A stretch of 43,087 bases of DNA from a virus. Where the stretch lies: positions 1 to 43,087 of IMG/VR virus record IMGVR_UViG_3300028829_003755. One strand, 5' to 3'. The position numbers and the translations under genes are program-made. Within the stretch, counting starts at the first letter, position 1, and each line of letters starts with the position of its first letter. Below the pieces are notes generated by a model. It worked only from the letters and a program-made list of their open reading frames with translations, made no database searches and was not told the origin of the DNA. Positions 28,919-37,600 of the stretch are shown here, one piece after another.

Positions 28919-29337
28919 TGGCTGACACTGTGTCATACAGTGCAGCGATGAAGACTAAGGAGAAGGGAATGGCTCTTAGTAAAAAGCAGAAGCGCGCAGC
29001 AGCTGATGCCCGCACGCAGAACACTGCGATGGGGAACTATCAGGCCATGCGACACAAGGCTATTCAGCAGAAGCAGACCACCGGCAAGGTGGGGGCCAAG
29101 ACTCAGAAGCAGCTTGCCGCTGCCAAGAAGAAGAACGCCGCAGGCCCGCTGTCGTGGGCTAACTTCAAGAAGGCGTACGTCACTAAGCACGGTGCTCAGA
29201 AGGGGCAGGAGAGCTGGACCAAGGCGCGCGACTCGTTCTACAACTGGCGGCAGAAGCGCGGCTCGGCTGTGCAGCTTGGCGAATACTCGCGTAACGACGC
29301 TCAGACGCACGACGAGTACGGGCGCAAGAAGGCTTAA
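28918..29337 (+). CDS. Small basic protein with capsid-like N-terminal leader (139 residues)
   Basis: MADTVSYSAAMKTKEKGMAL begins with a 14-residue leader matching the major capsid protein at 12 positions. The rest is strongly basic and helical (LSKKQKRAAADARTQNTAMG, KQLAAAKKKNAAGPLSWANF), ending DEYGRKKA. A start at 28969 (MALSKKQKRA) has a better ribosome site (AAGGAGAAGGG), but the leader similarity argues for the TAATG start. Likely a DNA-binding or head-internal protein. Confidence 0.77.
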   Translation: MADTVSYSAAMKTKEKGMALSKKQKRAAADARTQNTAMGNYQAMRHKAIQQKQTTGKVGAKTQKQLAAAKKKNAAGPLSWANFKKAYVTKHGAQKGQESWTKARDSFYNWRQKRGSAVQLGEYSRNDAQTHDEYGRKKA

Positions 29338-30026
29338 TGTCTGTGCCTACGGTGACATACGCGGATCTTGTGTCCCGCTGCCTTACCTACGGGTACGGCA
29401 TCTCTGACGAAGAGAACTTCAAGGTGTGGCTTAACAAGGCATACGTTGATGTATCTGGCATGTTCCCGTGGGACTGGCTTGAGGCGCACACAGACATTGT
29501 GACGACGCCCCAGCAGCCGACGACGCCCATGCCCGCAGACCTCAAGCAGTGGGGCAGGCTGTCGCCGACGACGGGCGTGGACAACTGGTACACGCCTGAG
29601 TACATGAGTGAGTTCGACTACCGAGAGTATGTGCGGACCCGCAAGTACACCGAGAACCACTACGCGCAGCCTGCGTACTACACGCTGTTCGCCAACGAGA
29701 TTCACTGGACACCATTCCCTGACAGGGAGTATACCTACAGGCTCAGCTATTGGGCATCCCCTGTCGCTCTGGTGGACCCGTCGGACGTGACGCGCATTCC
29801 TGACTATGACGTAGATGTGCTGGTGCAGTACGCGCTGTCGCAGATGGCTCAGCGGGAGAACGACTACTCCAAGGCAGCCTCCGCGCTTGACATGGCAGGG
29901 GCCAAGGTGAACCAGATGATGCGGAACCAGAAGTCGCGCCAGAAGCAGAAGATTGACAGGGTGCCGATGCCCGCCTCCTATGGCGGTGTGTACGACACCG
30001 ACACCCGGCGACGGTGGCGCGCGTGA
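29337..30026 (+). CDS. Head-tail adaptor / tail tube protein A-like (229 residues)
   Basis: Helical and aromatic: SVPTVTYADLVSRCLTYGYG, LNKAYVDVSGMFPWDWLEAH, AYYTLFANEIHWTPFPDREY, TYRLSYWASPVALVDPSDVT, then VLVQYALSQMAQRENDYSKA. This order (N-terminal helix with W/N-rich motif, 'P......YR..YW..P..L', then helix with acidic pair) is that of T7 gp11 / P22 gp4-type adaptors that sit under the portal. Its position between capsid and gp10-like genes agrees. Starts in a TAATG overlap. Confidence 0.8.
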   Translation: MSVPTVTYADLVSRCLTYGYGISDEENFKVWLNKAYVDVSGMFPWDWLEAHTDIVTTPQQPTTPMPADLKQWGRLSPTTGVDNWYTPEYMSEFDYREYVRTRKYTENHYAQPAYYTLFANEIHWTPFPDREYTYRLSYWASPVALVDPSDVTRIPDYDVDVLVQYALSQMAQRENDYSKAASALDMAGAKVNQMMRNQKSRQKQKIDRVPMPASYGGVYDTDTRRRWRA

Positions 30027-32206
30027 GTCTTGCCGAGCTGACACTTCCCTCGTCGCTCAACTCAGCGGTCCCCGTTAGCCGACTGCCGCAGGGGTACACC
30101 ACCGAGCTGTCGAACGTGATGATGCGCGAGCTTCCGGGCCGGATGCGTCCGCGTAACGGCATGCGCGTAGTCGCTGCGTGGGGTGCGCTCGGTGAGGACA
30201 TCTGGCCGTACTGGGCAACGGAGTCGGCGGATAACCTCCGACTGATGATCGGTGCTGCGAAGATCACCGTGGACGACGACGGCACAGAGAAGAAGCGCCC
30301 GTGGTCTTTCTACTACCCGCGCTATAGGGTCGCACGGGGAGAGTACTTTGGGGTTCAGGTGGCGGCTGTGACTCAGGTAGAGCAGAAGATGATTACGGTG
30401 GACTTTGAGCAGAATCAGATGGATAAGCTGCAAGCCCCGCCTACTGGATCAGATGTTGAGCAGAACTACAAGCGCGTAATGATTATGCCGATGGGCACAG
30501 AGATGCCGTGGGGCAACCCGATCAAGATGGACAACTCGGTGCTGTTTACCACAGCGGGCGACGAGTTTAAGACGACTCGTATGTGGAAGAACAACAGCAG
30601 CGAGAACAGGCATATTCCGTGGTCGTGCGTTTACGCATGGGGAGGCCAGTGGCACTGGCCAAAGCCCGCTATTGGCCCTGTGTCTGGTTCAACCACCTCA
30701 CTTAGCGTAACCTTCAAGGCTCCCGAGGTGACAATCGGCGTTGACAGTGACCCTCTGCACAACACTCAGGGAGACAAGACAGGAACCGTGGTGTACAAGA
30801 AGACCAACGAAGATAGGTATTACCACTACACCTACTGGTTCCAGAACAACCACCCGAACACCCTTCCTGCGTACCAGTTTGACCGTGCCTTTGGTTGGGG
30901 TGCCCCGTCACCAGCGCCAGATGCCCCTAATGTGTACGGCAACGCGCTTGAGGTGTACGGCTCGCCCGGCGGGCCGGTGACGCTTGCTGAGTACAAGGAC
31001 AGGTGCTTTGCGGCGCGCGGCGTGATTGCAGCATCAAGCGCCGGGGGTAATGCTGCGTACCCAAGCCGGGTCGGTGACTTCGCGGGCTACGCAGGCAACG
31101 CCCTGATCTGGTCGAAGCCGGGTAACTGGAACGATTGGCGCGATCAGGACTACGCGCTCGTGGACACTGACTCGTCAGACCCGATCACAGCGCTGGCTGC
31201 CCTGTCGGACGTTCTCTACATCTTCAAGGCCAACAAGACGTTCGCGCTTACTGGCAACGATGAGGACTCGTTTGCCATCCAGAACATCTCGGGAGTCGTA
31301 GGGTGCCCGTATCCGAACGGTATTACTGTGTACGAGAACACGCTGTTCTTCGCCGCTGCCGACGGGGTGTACTCACTCAGCGGGGCTGGGGAACTGACCA
31401 ACATCACCGCGCCTGATGCCTCCACAGGAATCGCTAAGCTGTGGGCGCGCCAGCCGTGGTCGGTTGTCACTGGGCGTCCGATCCTACGCACCGAGCCAAT
31501 AGAGCCCACGTCTATGTACCAGTACTACTGGCCTACGCTGGCAGTCACGCCGGACGGCACGCTGCTGGTGGCGGTGCAGGACCTGCACAATGATCTGACT
31601 CAGAACTTTGCCTACGACATTATGAATGGGACGTGGAGCCAGTGGGGAGCACAGGACCCAGCGAACAACCCGATCCGAGTTCTGCAGATGTCGCGCGGCA
31701 GGGTGCTCGGCATTCACCGGCAATACGTCACTGACCTTACCGACCTGTTCAATTCTGAGGGACTTGAGACCGGGTTCTATGACGAGTACGTGACAGGAGA
31801 CCCCTCTGCAGACGTCGCCCTGCAGTACCCGCAGTCGCCTATTGTTGTGGACGCCCAGATGTATCTGGCCACGCCGGGCAACACCACTCGCCTGAGGGAA
31901 CTGCAGATTGACCACAACGTATACAGCACGAGCGGCGGCGAGGCAACATGGGAGTTCTCGTTCTCCCGTGACGCGCACCTGCACGACGACTCTGTGGGCG
32001 AGACTCATACCCTGACGGCAGCCGCCGGGGACTCGTTGGAGACCGACCTGCACCACGATAGGTTTGCTGAACGCTACCAGCGGGAGGGCACGCAGATCGG
32101 GATTAAGATGCACCTTGAAACAGACGTAACTGGTGCAGTTCAGGACTACTCAATCTACGCAGCCTACGCCGAGATTGAGACCACACGCACAATGTCAACC
32201 ACATAA
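30014..32206 (+). CDS. Large head-closure / tail nozzle protein, beta-propeller-like (730 residues)
   Basis: GTG start overlapping the adaptor gene; GTG at 30023 (GTGA overlap) is equally possible. Opening LPSSLNSAVPVSRLPQGYTT and SNVMMRELPGRMRPRNGMRV resembles phage stabilisation/nozzle proteins, which begin with a strand binding the adaptor and a 'N..P....G.R.R.G' motif. The centre has NALIWSKPGNWNDWRDQDYA, LSDVLYIFKANKTFALTGND, GCPYPNGITVYENTLFFAAA and GVYSLSGAGELTNIT, matching P22 gp10-like / T7 gp12-like proteins. Its stop lies inside the 32203 promoter. Confidence 0.85.
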   Translation: MARVSLAELTLPSSLNSAVPVSRLPQGYTTELSNVMMRELPGRMRPRNGMRVVAAWGALGEDIWPYWATESADNLRLMIGAAKITVDDDGTEKKRPWSFYYPRYRVARGEYFGVQVAAVTQVEQKMITVDFEQNQMDKLQAPPTGSDVEQNYKRVMIMPMGTEMPWGNPIKMDNSVLFTTAGDEFKTTRMWKNNSSENRHIPWSCVYAWGGQWHWPKPAIGPVSGSTTSLSVTFKAPEVTIGVDSDPLHNTQGDKTGTVVYKKTNEDRYYHYTYWFQNNHPNTLPAYQFDRAFGWGAPSPAPDAPNVYGNALEVYGSPGGPVTLAEYKDRCFAARGVIAASSAGGNAAYPSRVGDFAGYAGNALIWSKPGNWNDWRDQDYALVDTDSSDPITALAALSDVLYIFKANKTFALTGNDEDSFAIQNISGVVGCPYPNGITVYENTLFFAAADGVYSLSGAGELTNITAPDASTGIAKLWARQPWSVVTGRPILRTEPIEPTSMYQYYWPTLAVTPDGTLLVAVQDLHNDLTQNFAYDIMNGTWSQWGAQDPANNPIRVLQMSRGRVLGIHRQYVTDLTDLFNSEGLETGFYDEYVTGDPSADVALQYPQSPIVVDAQMYLATPGNTTRLRELQIDHNVYSTSGGEATWEFSFSRDAHLHDDSVGETHTLTAAAGDSLETDLHHDRFAERYQREGTQIGIKMHLETDVTGAVQDYSIYAAYAEIETTRTMSTT

Positions 32207-32218
32207 TATGATATAATA
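32203..32218 (+). promoter_or_regulatory. Second copy of the leaderless promoter
   Basis: ATAATATGATATAATA, identical to 22304-22319, overlaps the stop of the preceding gene. The -10 hexamer ends at 32217, so RNA should start near 32224, two bases before the ATG at 32226. It would give the internal-protein genes an extra transcript. Confidence 0.75.
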
Positions 32219-32225
32219 GGGAATA

Positions 32226-32429
32226 ATGCGAGCTATGTATCCAGACTACGGGCGCTACGCCGCCGCAGAATCACAGAGGGCAAGCTTTATGGAAAGCGGC
32301 GCACGCGCCATGAAGCGTCCATCAGGCGGAACTCCTAGTAAGGCGTTCGCGGATACTGTGCCTAAGGCTCCGCAGGTAGCCACGCGCTACAATCCCGGTT
32401 ATGTTCCTATGAAGAAGGGGATGCGCTAG
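32226..32429 (+). CDS. Small basic protein, first of the internal-protein block (67 residues)
   Basis: MRAMYPDYGRYAAAESQRAS opens a basic, Tyr- and Ala-rich peptide ending NPGYVPMKKGMR. Starts on, or within two bases of, the predicted transcript start, with no ribosome site; ATG at 32235 is a possible alternative. It ends with TAG directly followed by the next ATG. The composition is like that of the following internal proteins. No family recognised. Confidence 0.7.
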   Translation: MRAMYPDYGRYAAAESQRASFMESGARAMKRPSGGTPSKAFADTVPKAPQVATRYNPGYVPMKKGMR

Positions 32430-33125
32430 ATGGCTTCAAGGTATATGAACTACAAGGATTGGCTTAAGGTCAAGGGTGCCCGTAGCACCGCCGCCAATGC
32501 TGCTAAGTGGAAGGGTTCGTCGCACGGTCAGTACTACCAGCGCGTCAAGGCTCGGGACGCTGCTGCAGCTGCTGCTGCGACTCCCGCGCCGCCGCCTAAG
32601 CCTCCGCCCGTAGCACTTCCTGCGATCCCGCAGCACGGCGACGCCACTGCTTTGCAGCAGAACGCGCAGGCTGCGATGCAGCGCGACACCGCGCTTCGCA
32701 CCGCCGGACAGTCGTACTCAGACTGGCTGTCCAGCAACGTCGGAGCGGGAGCATTCACCAAGGATGCAAACGGGAAGTTCACTTTCAACACCCTTAACGA
32801 CGACGCCATCAGGACAGGGAAGACGGGCACCCGGCTTACTGAGCAGTACACCAAGCAGCGAGAAGGCATCAACAGCAACGCTGCTGCCCGAGGGATGGGG
32901 CGCTCCGGCAACCGCACGCAGAACCTTGTCAAGTCCCAGAACGACCACACGAAGGATATGACGAACCTCACCGACCAGTATCGGCAGGCTTCCAGTGCGT
33001 ACAGCGGTGCGTCTAACGAGGCCAAGAACCAGTACCAGACCAGTGTGGCTGCTAACAACGCGGCTGGCGTTCAGCGCGAGACACAGCGCCGCCATAACAC
33101 TTACGGCGTGGGAGGTTGGCGCTAA
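32430..33125 (+). CDS. Predicted internal virion protein (231 residues)
   Basis: N-terminal basic region (YMNYKDWLKVKGARSTAANA), then an Ala/Pro hinge (AAAAAAATPAPPPKPPPVAL), then a long Gln/Ala/Asn-rich helical domain (QQNAQAAMQRDTALRTAGQS and NSNAAARGMGRSGNRTQNLV) with the look of an ejected core protein like T7 gp14/gp15. No catalytic motif. Starts immediately after the preceding stop and ends in a TAATG overlap with the next gene. Confidence 0.75.
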   Translation: MASRYMNYKDWLKVKGARSTAANAAKWKGSSHGQYYQRVKARDAAAAAAATPAPPPKPPPVALPAIPQHGDATALQQNAQAAMQRDTALRTAGQSYSDWLSSNVGAGAFTKDANGKFTFNTLNDDAIRTGKTGTRLTEQYTKQREGINSNAAARGMGRSGNRTQNLVKSQNDHTKDMTNLTDQYRQASSAYSGASNEAKNQYQTSVAANNAAGVQRETQRRHNTYGVGGWR

Positions 33126-34648
33126 TGGCTTTCGGAACATCTGACTTTGGGTTTAGCAAGCCAGCATCTTCCAAGAAAAAGCGGCGGAGGCCCAAGCCTA
33201 AGCCTAAGCCGAGGTCCAAGAAGAGGCAGAAGACTCCGTGGTGGGCACAGGGCGGAGGGGGCCTCCTCGGCGGAAGTAGTCCTTGGGGCAACGGCGGGGC
33301 TAAGTCCGCCGCTGCTTGGGACCGCGAGAGGATGGCAAGCGATAAGCGCAAAGCTGACGCAGAGAAGAGGGCAGCGAACAAGAAGAAGTACGCCGGGGCG
33401 CAGGCTAGGCTTACGGGGATGTCTGTAATCCCTGAGAGCTACACCCGCGCTCAGATGAAGAAGGATGTTGAGGCAGCTAAGAAGAAGGCCCGGAAGAACA
33501 ACCTCAAGAAGGGCAAGAAGGTAATGCCCACGTCGTCAGGAGGCGGTGGCGGCTCTTCGTCCAGCGGCGGGGCCAAGACGAGCAGCACCACAGGAAATGA
33601 TAGTAAGTACAGCAAGCCGGTTGAGCAGGAGCAGCTTGACTGGGAGAAGATGTACGCACCCGCGCGCAAGCAGATTGAAAACATGCGCGCCGAGGTAGCT
33701 CGCCGCCGCAAGGTGGACGAGGACAATTGGGCCGCGTACAAGACGTGGGCCGAGGGCATGGCCACCAAGACATCCGACGCGCTGGCCGCAAACAACAAGG
33801 CTACTAACGAGTCGGTCACGGCAAACAACGCCGCTGCTATTGAGTCCATCAACAAGTACGTGGATCAGGCCCGCGCGTCTATGGGGAGCTCTGGTTCGCT
33901 TGGTACGGCCACTGGCGCTGGCAGCATGAGCGCCGACGCAGCCGCCGCTGCGGCATCCGGCGGCGTGGACGCACAGCTGATTGGCGACGCACAGACGTCG
34001 TACAACACAATGGCCGATGCAGTGAATGCCCAGAACCAGTACAACGTGTCAATGGCGAAGCAGGCGTACGACCAGACGCACAACCAAGCGGCGTTCGACA
34101 TTGACACCAAGAGCTCCGAGGTTGACCAAGCTATTGCTGCGGCCAAGCTCGACAAGTTCTACAAGGACCGTCAGTACAACCTTGACCTTGAGGCTGCCGA
34201 GTGGCTGCGAGGCTACAAGGACCGCTCGCTTAATGCCAACATAGATCAGGCCAACCAGTCCGCTGCGCTGACGCGCCTCGGCCTTGACGTGAAGGCTGCT
34301 AACACTGTACAGCAGGACAACGCCGATGCTCAGCAGGTCCGATCCAACGCTTTCAAGGACGTACAGGCGAAGAAGACCGGCGACGGCGAGCTTGCGAAGT
34401 TCGGGGAACTCCCCACCTACGAGCAGGGTCAGCTGATGCTTAAGACAGCGACTGACCTGTTGTACAAGTACAAGCAGGGACTGTCCAACGTGGCAATGAT
34501 TGAGATTATGAGTCAGACGTTCGGAGACAGATTCAATAATTCCAAGAGTGCTAAGGACGACCTTGCGAAGCTTCTTAAGCAGTTTAACCTTGGAGTGCCC
34601 GGAGGACAGAACTGGCCGGGAGGCAGCATTGCTGCGGGCGGTGAGTAA
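33125..34648 (+). CDS. Predicted internal virion protein, basic head and helical body (507 residues)
   Basis: ATG in a TAATG overlap; an upstream TTG at 33116 is less likely. N-terminal 40 residues are DNA-binding-like (KKKRRRPKPKPKPRSKKRQK), followed by a Gly-rich stretch (WWAQGGGGLLGG) and Ser/Gly linkers. The remainder is Ala-, Gln- and Asn-rich helices (NKATNESVTANNAAAIESIN, TKSSEVDQAIAAAKLDKFYK) as in ejectosome proteins. Probably packed around or with DNA and injected. No enzyme motif. Confidence 0.77.
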   Translation: MAFGTSDFGFSKPASSKKKRRRPKPKPKPRSKKRQKTPWWAQGGGGLLGGSSPWGNGGAKSAAAWDRERMASDKRKADAEKRAANKKKYAGAQARLTGMSVIPESYTRAQMKKDVEAAKKKARKNNLKKGKKVMPTSSGGGGGSSSSGGAKTSSTTGNDSKYSKPVEQEQLDWEKMYAPARKQIENMRAEVARRRKVDEDNWAAYKTWAEGMATKTSDALAANNKATNESVTANNAAAIESINKYVDQARASMGSSGSLGTATGAGSMSADAAAAAASGGVDAQLIGDAQTSYNTMADAVNAQNQYNVSMAKQAYDQTHNQAAFDIDTKSSEVDQAIAAAKLDKFYKDRQYNLDLEAAEWLRGYKDRSLNANIDQANQSAALTRLGLDVKAANTVQQDNADAQQVRSNAFKDVQAKKTGDGELAKFGELPTYEQGQLMLKTATDLLYKYKQGLSNVAMIEIMSQTFGDRFNNSKSAKDDLAKLLKQFNLGVPGGQNWPGGSIAAGGE

Positions 34649-34651
34649 CTA

Positions 34652-37600
34652 GTGGCGCGGCTAACCGACACACAGGCGCACCACGATTGGAAGAAAAAGC
34701 TTAGCCCAGCGATGTTGGAGCGCGCCAACAAGATTGTTGCCGCGCGTCCCACGCTTGGCGAGAAAGTAGCTTCAACCCCTGCCATGTCAGCGCCTGCCGT
34801 CTTTGTGAAGCAGGCCGACATTCCCGAGCCGGACGGCACGCTTCTGAAACTCGGTAAGTCGTTCGGCAACACCCTGATGGGCGTGGCCACGATGGGCTCG
34901 GCTGCTCCTATGACGGTGTTCTCCAAGATCGTAGAGGGCACCACCGGCAAGAAGGGTGCCGACTGGTCGGACGCGCTTGGCACGTTCAGCGAGGACTACA
35001 AGGGCTGGTACGGTGACGTACTAAAGCCCCAGTTTGGGGCAGAGAGTAAGTGGTGGGCAGGGGCCGGGCTTGGACTGGACATTGCCCTTGACCTGTGGTG
35101 GCTGGTCGCGCCCGTCAAGATTGCTAAGGGCCTTAAGATGACTACCGACGTAGCCGTTGCCGCTAAGAGCACCAAGCCAAGGATCATTGATCCGGGCAAC
35201 GACTCGCTGTTCAACTCTGGGGTCAGGATTGGAGACACCGACACCGTAGCAGCGTATTCGCAGAACCTTGACAAGATGCCCGCAGTGCCGAAGCAGTTTA
35301 TCGCGCGCCGGATCCCCGAGTTCCAGCCGTCTAACGGTATCAAGGAAGTCTACGAGTCGTCGGGCGGAGACATCCTGCACCTCAAGGTGGAGCCCGAAGA
35401 GCTTGTGCGGCGCGGGTATAAAGAGCTTGACGACATTGCTCAGGCCGAGGGCGGCTGGGTTTCCATGCGGGTCAGTGACGCTCGTGAGGTTGTTCCGGGG
35501 TTGACTAAGCAGGCCAACGCAGCAGACATCGCTCGTGGCGACTCATCTACGCTGCGCCAGATTCTTGACCAAGTTGACGACGGACACATCCAGCGCCCGG
35601 ATAAGGTGGTGCGCGGCAACATCGGAGACCACCTGCAGGAGCTTGCTCCAAGCGTCGGCGCAGCCGCTGCGATGCAGCGCAAGTATTACGTGAAGATGCT
35701 GCAGAAGATGCAGAAGGGCGGGATGTCTATTGCCGACACGCCGCCGCAGATGCTTCAAGCTGTTGTGAAGCGCGTCGCCGCCAGCCCTAAGAACAAGTTT
35801 GACGAAGAGAAGATTGACACAGTAGTAAGTGATCTGCAGTCAAAGGGCGGGATCTTTGATAATCAGGGAGCCCTTGCCAATACCCCGGACGACGCAATGA
35901 ACATGGAGCGGCTTGCCGAGTACTACATTGCGCGCGAAGTCAAGGCGCAGCTGGCTGCGAACAAGCCTAACAACGCCTTCATTATACGGGACGCTGACGG
36001 GTTGTACAGTCTTACGCCAGCGGGCGTGAAGAATATGACGGCAGACATGATCCGGTTTAGAAGCGAGGCCATCAGGGCACAGCTCGGTCACTACGCGATT
36101 GGAGACAGCTGGCGGTACATAGACCAGATCGCCAAGCTCACGCCTGTATCAGCGGGCGCGGGCCTGACCCCCGGTGCTGGCATGGCCCGCGCGCTTGCTC
36201 AGCTGAATCTTGACAAGGGAGGCACGCTCACAGGCGCGGGCATGGCTAACGATATGATTAAGATTGGCGACAGCGCCAAGCCGTCAATGGGAGTCAAGGT
36301 AGGGTTCGGCAAGTTCGGGTATCGCTCACGCATGAGCGGAGGCATTCGCGGGAACATCGTCATCTCCAAGAAGGAGTTTGACCGCCTGTGGGGCGAGACC
36401 GAAGAGGTGCTGCTAAAGGCATTGGCGGGCCCGCTTAAGGGCAAGATCAAGAAGGCTGAGATCCCAGACATGGTTGACGAGATTATGTTTGAGGCATGGC
36501 AGAGTCAGTCCTACCGTAGTACTGCCAAGCGTCTTGGCGCGGGTGACTGGCGAGCTCGCAGGGACTACGCGCGCGGCGAGAACGAGTCCATGAAGGACTG
36601 GCTGAACCGGATGCACTTTGAGTTCGACACCCGCATCCCGCTCGGCAAGTCTGTGATGGGAGGCATCCCGCTTGCCAAGTCGCTTGAGTACCAGCAGGCC
36701 AAGGTCCCCAGTGACACAGAGAACTTTGTGGGGCGCGTGGGGCGTGGGCTAAAGAGGATTAGGAAGTACCCGTTCTACGGTATTCGCATGCAGCCCATGC
36801 AGATCCTCGGACGAGAGATGCAGAAGTCTATCTCGGAGCTGAACCACCTCATCCCGCAGAAGCTAAAGGAAAGCCTTGTGCGACGGGGCTACACGCAGGA
36901 CGACATGAAGGGGCTTTGGCTGTACTCCGTTGCCACCGACCCTAAGATGGACCCGTATAGAGTAGAGTCTGCGCTTAGGCAGATTGTTGGCAAGATTGAC
37001 GACGATGTACAGCAGGAGCTCGGTAAGATTATAGCGCTTCACAACAGGGTTCAGGACGAGCGGGTGGTGAGCGGCGTCACTGATAATCTTCAAAAGCTGG
37101 GGTGGTGGCGCGACGACTTTGACGAGGTGCTTACCGACTGGGTGAGCGTTCGGTCCAAGCTTGAGGCAGCTACTGGTCTTGAGTCCACTGCAATTGAGAA
37201 GCTTCTGCAGTGGCGACTGCCGATGCTGTTGGACGAGGCCAGCCAGCGGCGCGTGCGGAACATGCCTGCAGAGAAGGCTGCGGATGTTACGGGCAAGAAG
37301 AGGCCGCTGATGGAGGGAACGTCGCGGCAGGTAGACACTCCGGCGCGCACTGCTGAGCGAGCTAACTACCTGCGTCAGTACGAAAGCGAAGAGCAGTTCG
37401 CGCACATCATCAGGCGCAGCGTTGACGAAGAGGATCTTACCGACGAGATGATTGACACGATTGACAACCTTGCAGAAGCGATCAACGACATCTACCGGCA
37501 AGTAGACCAGACCCTTATCCCCAAGTACATGAGCTTGGACCCAATCAAGCGAGCCTTTCGGGACGCAGAGGGTAGTTATGAGGATTTCTCAAAGAAGCTG

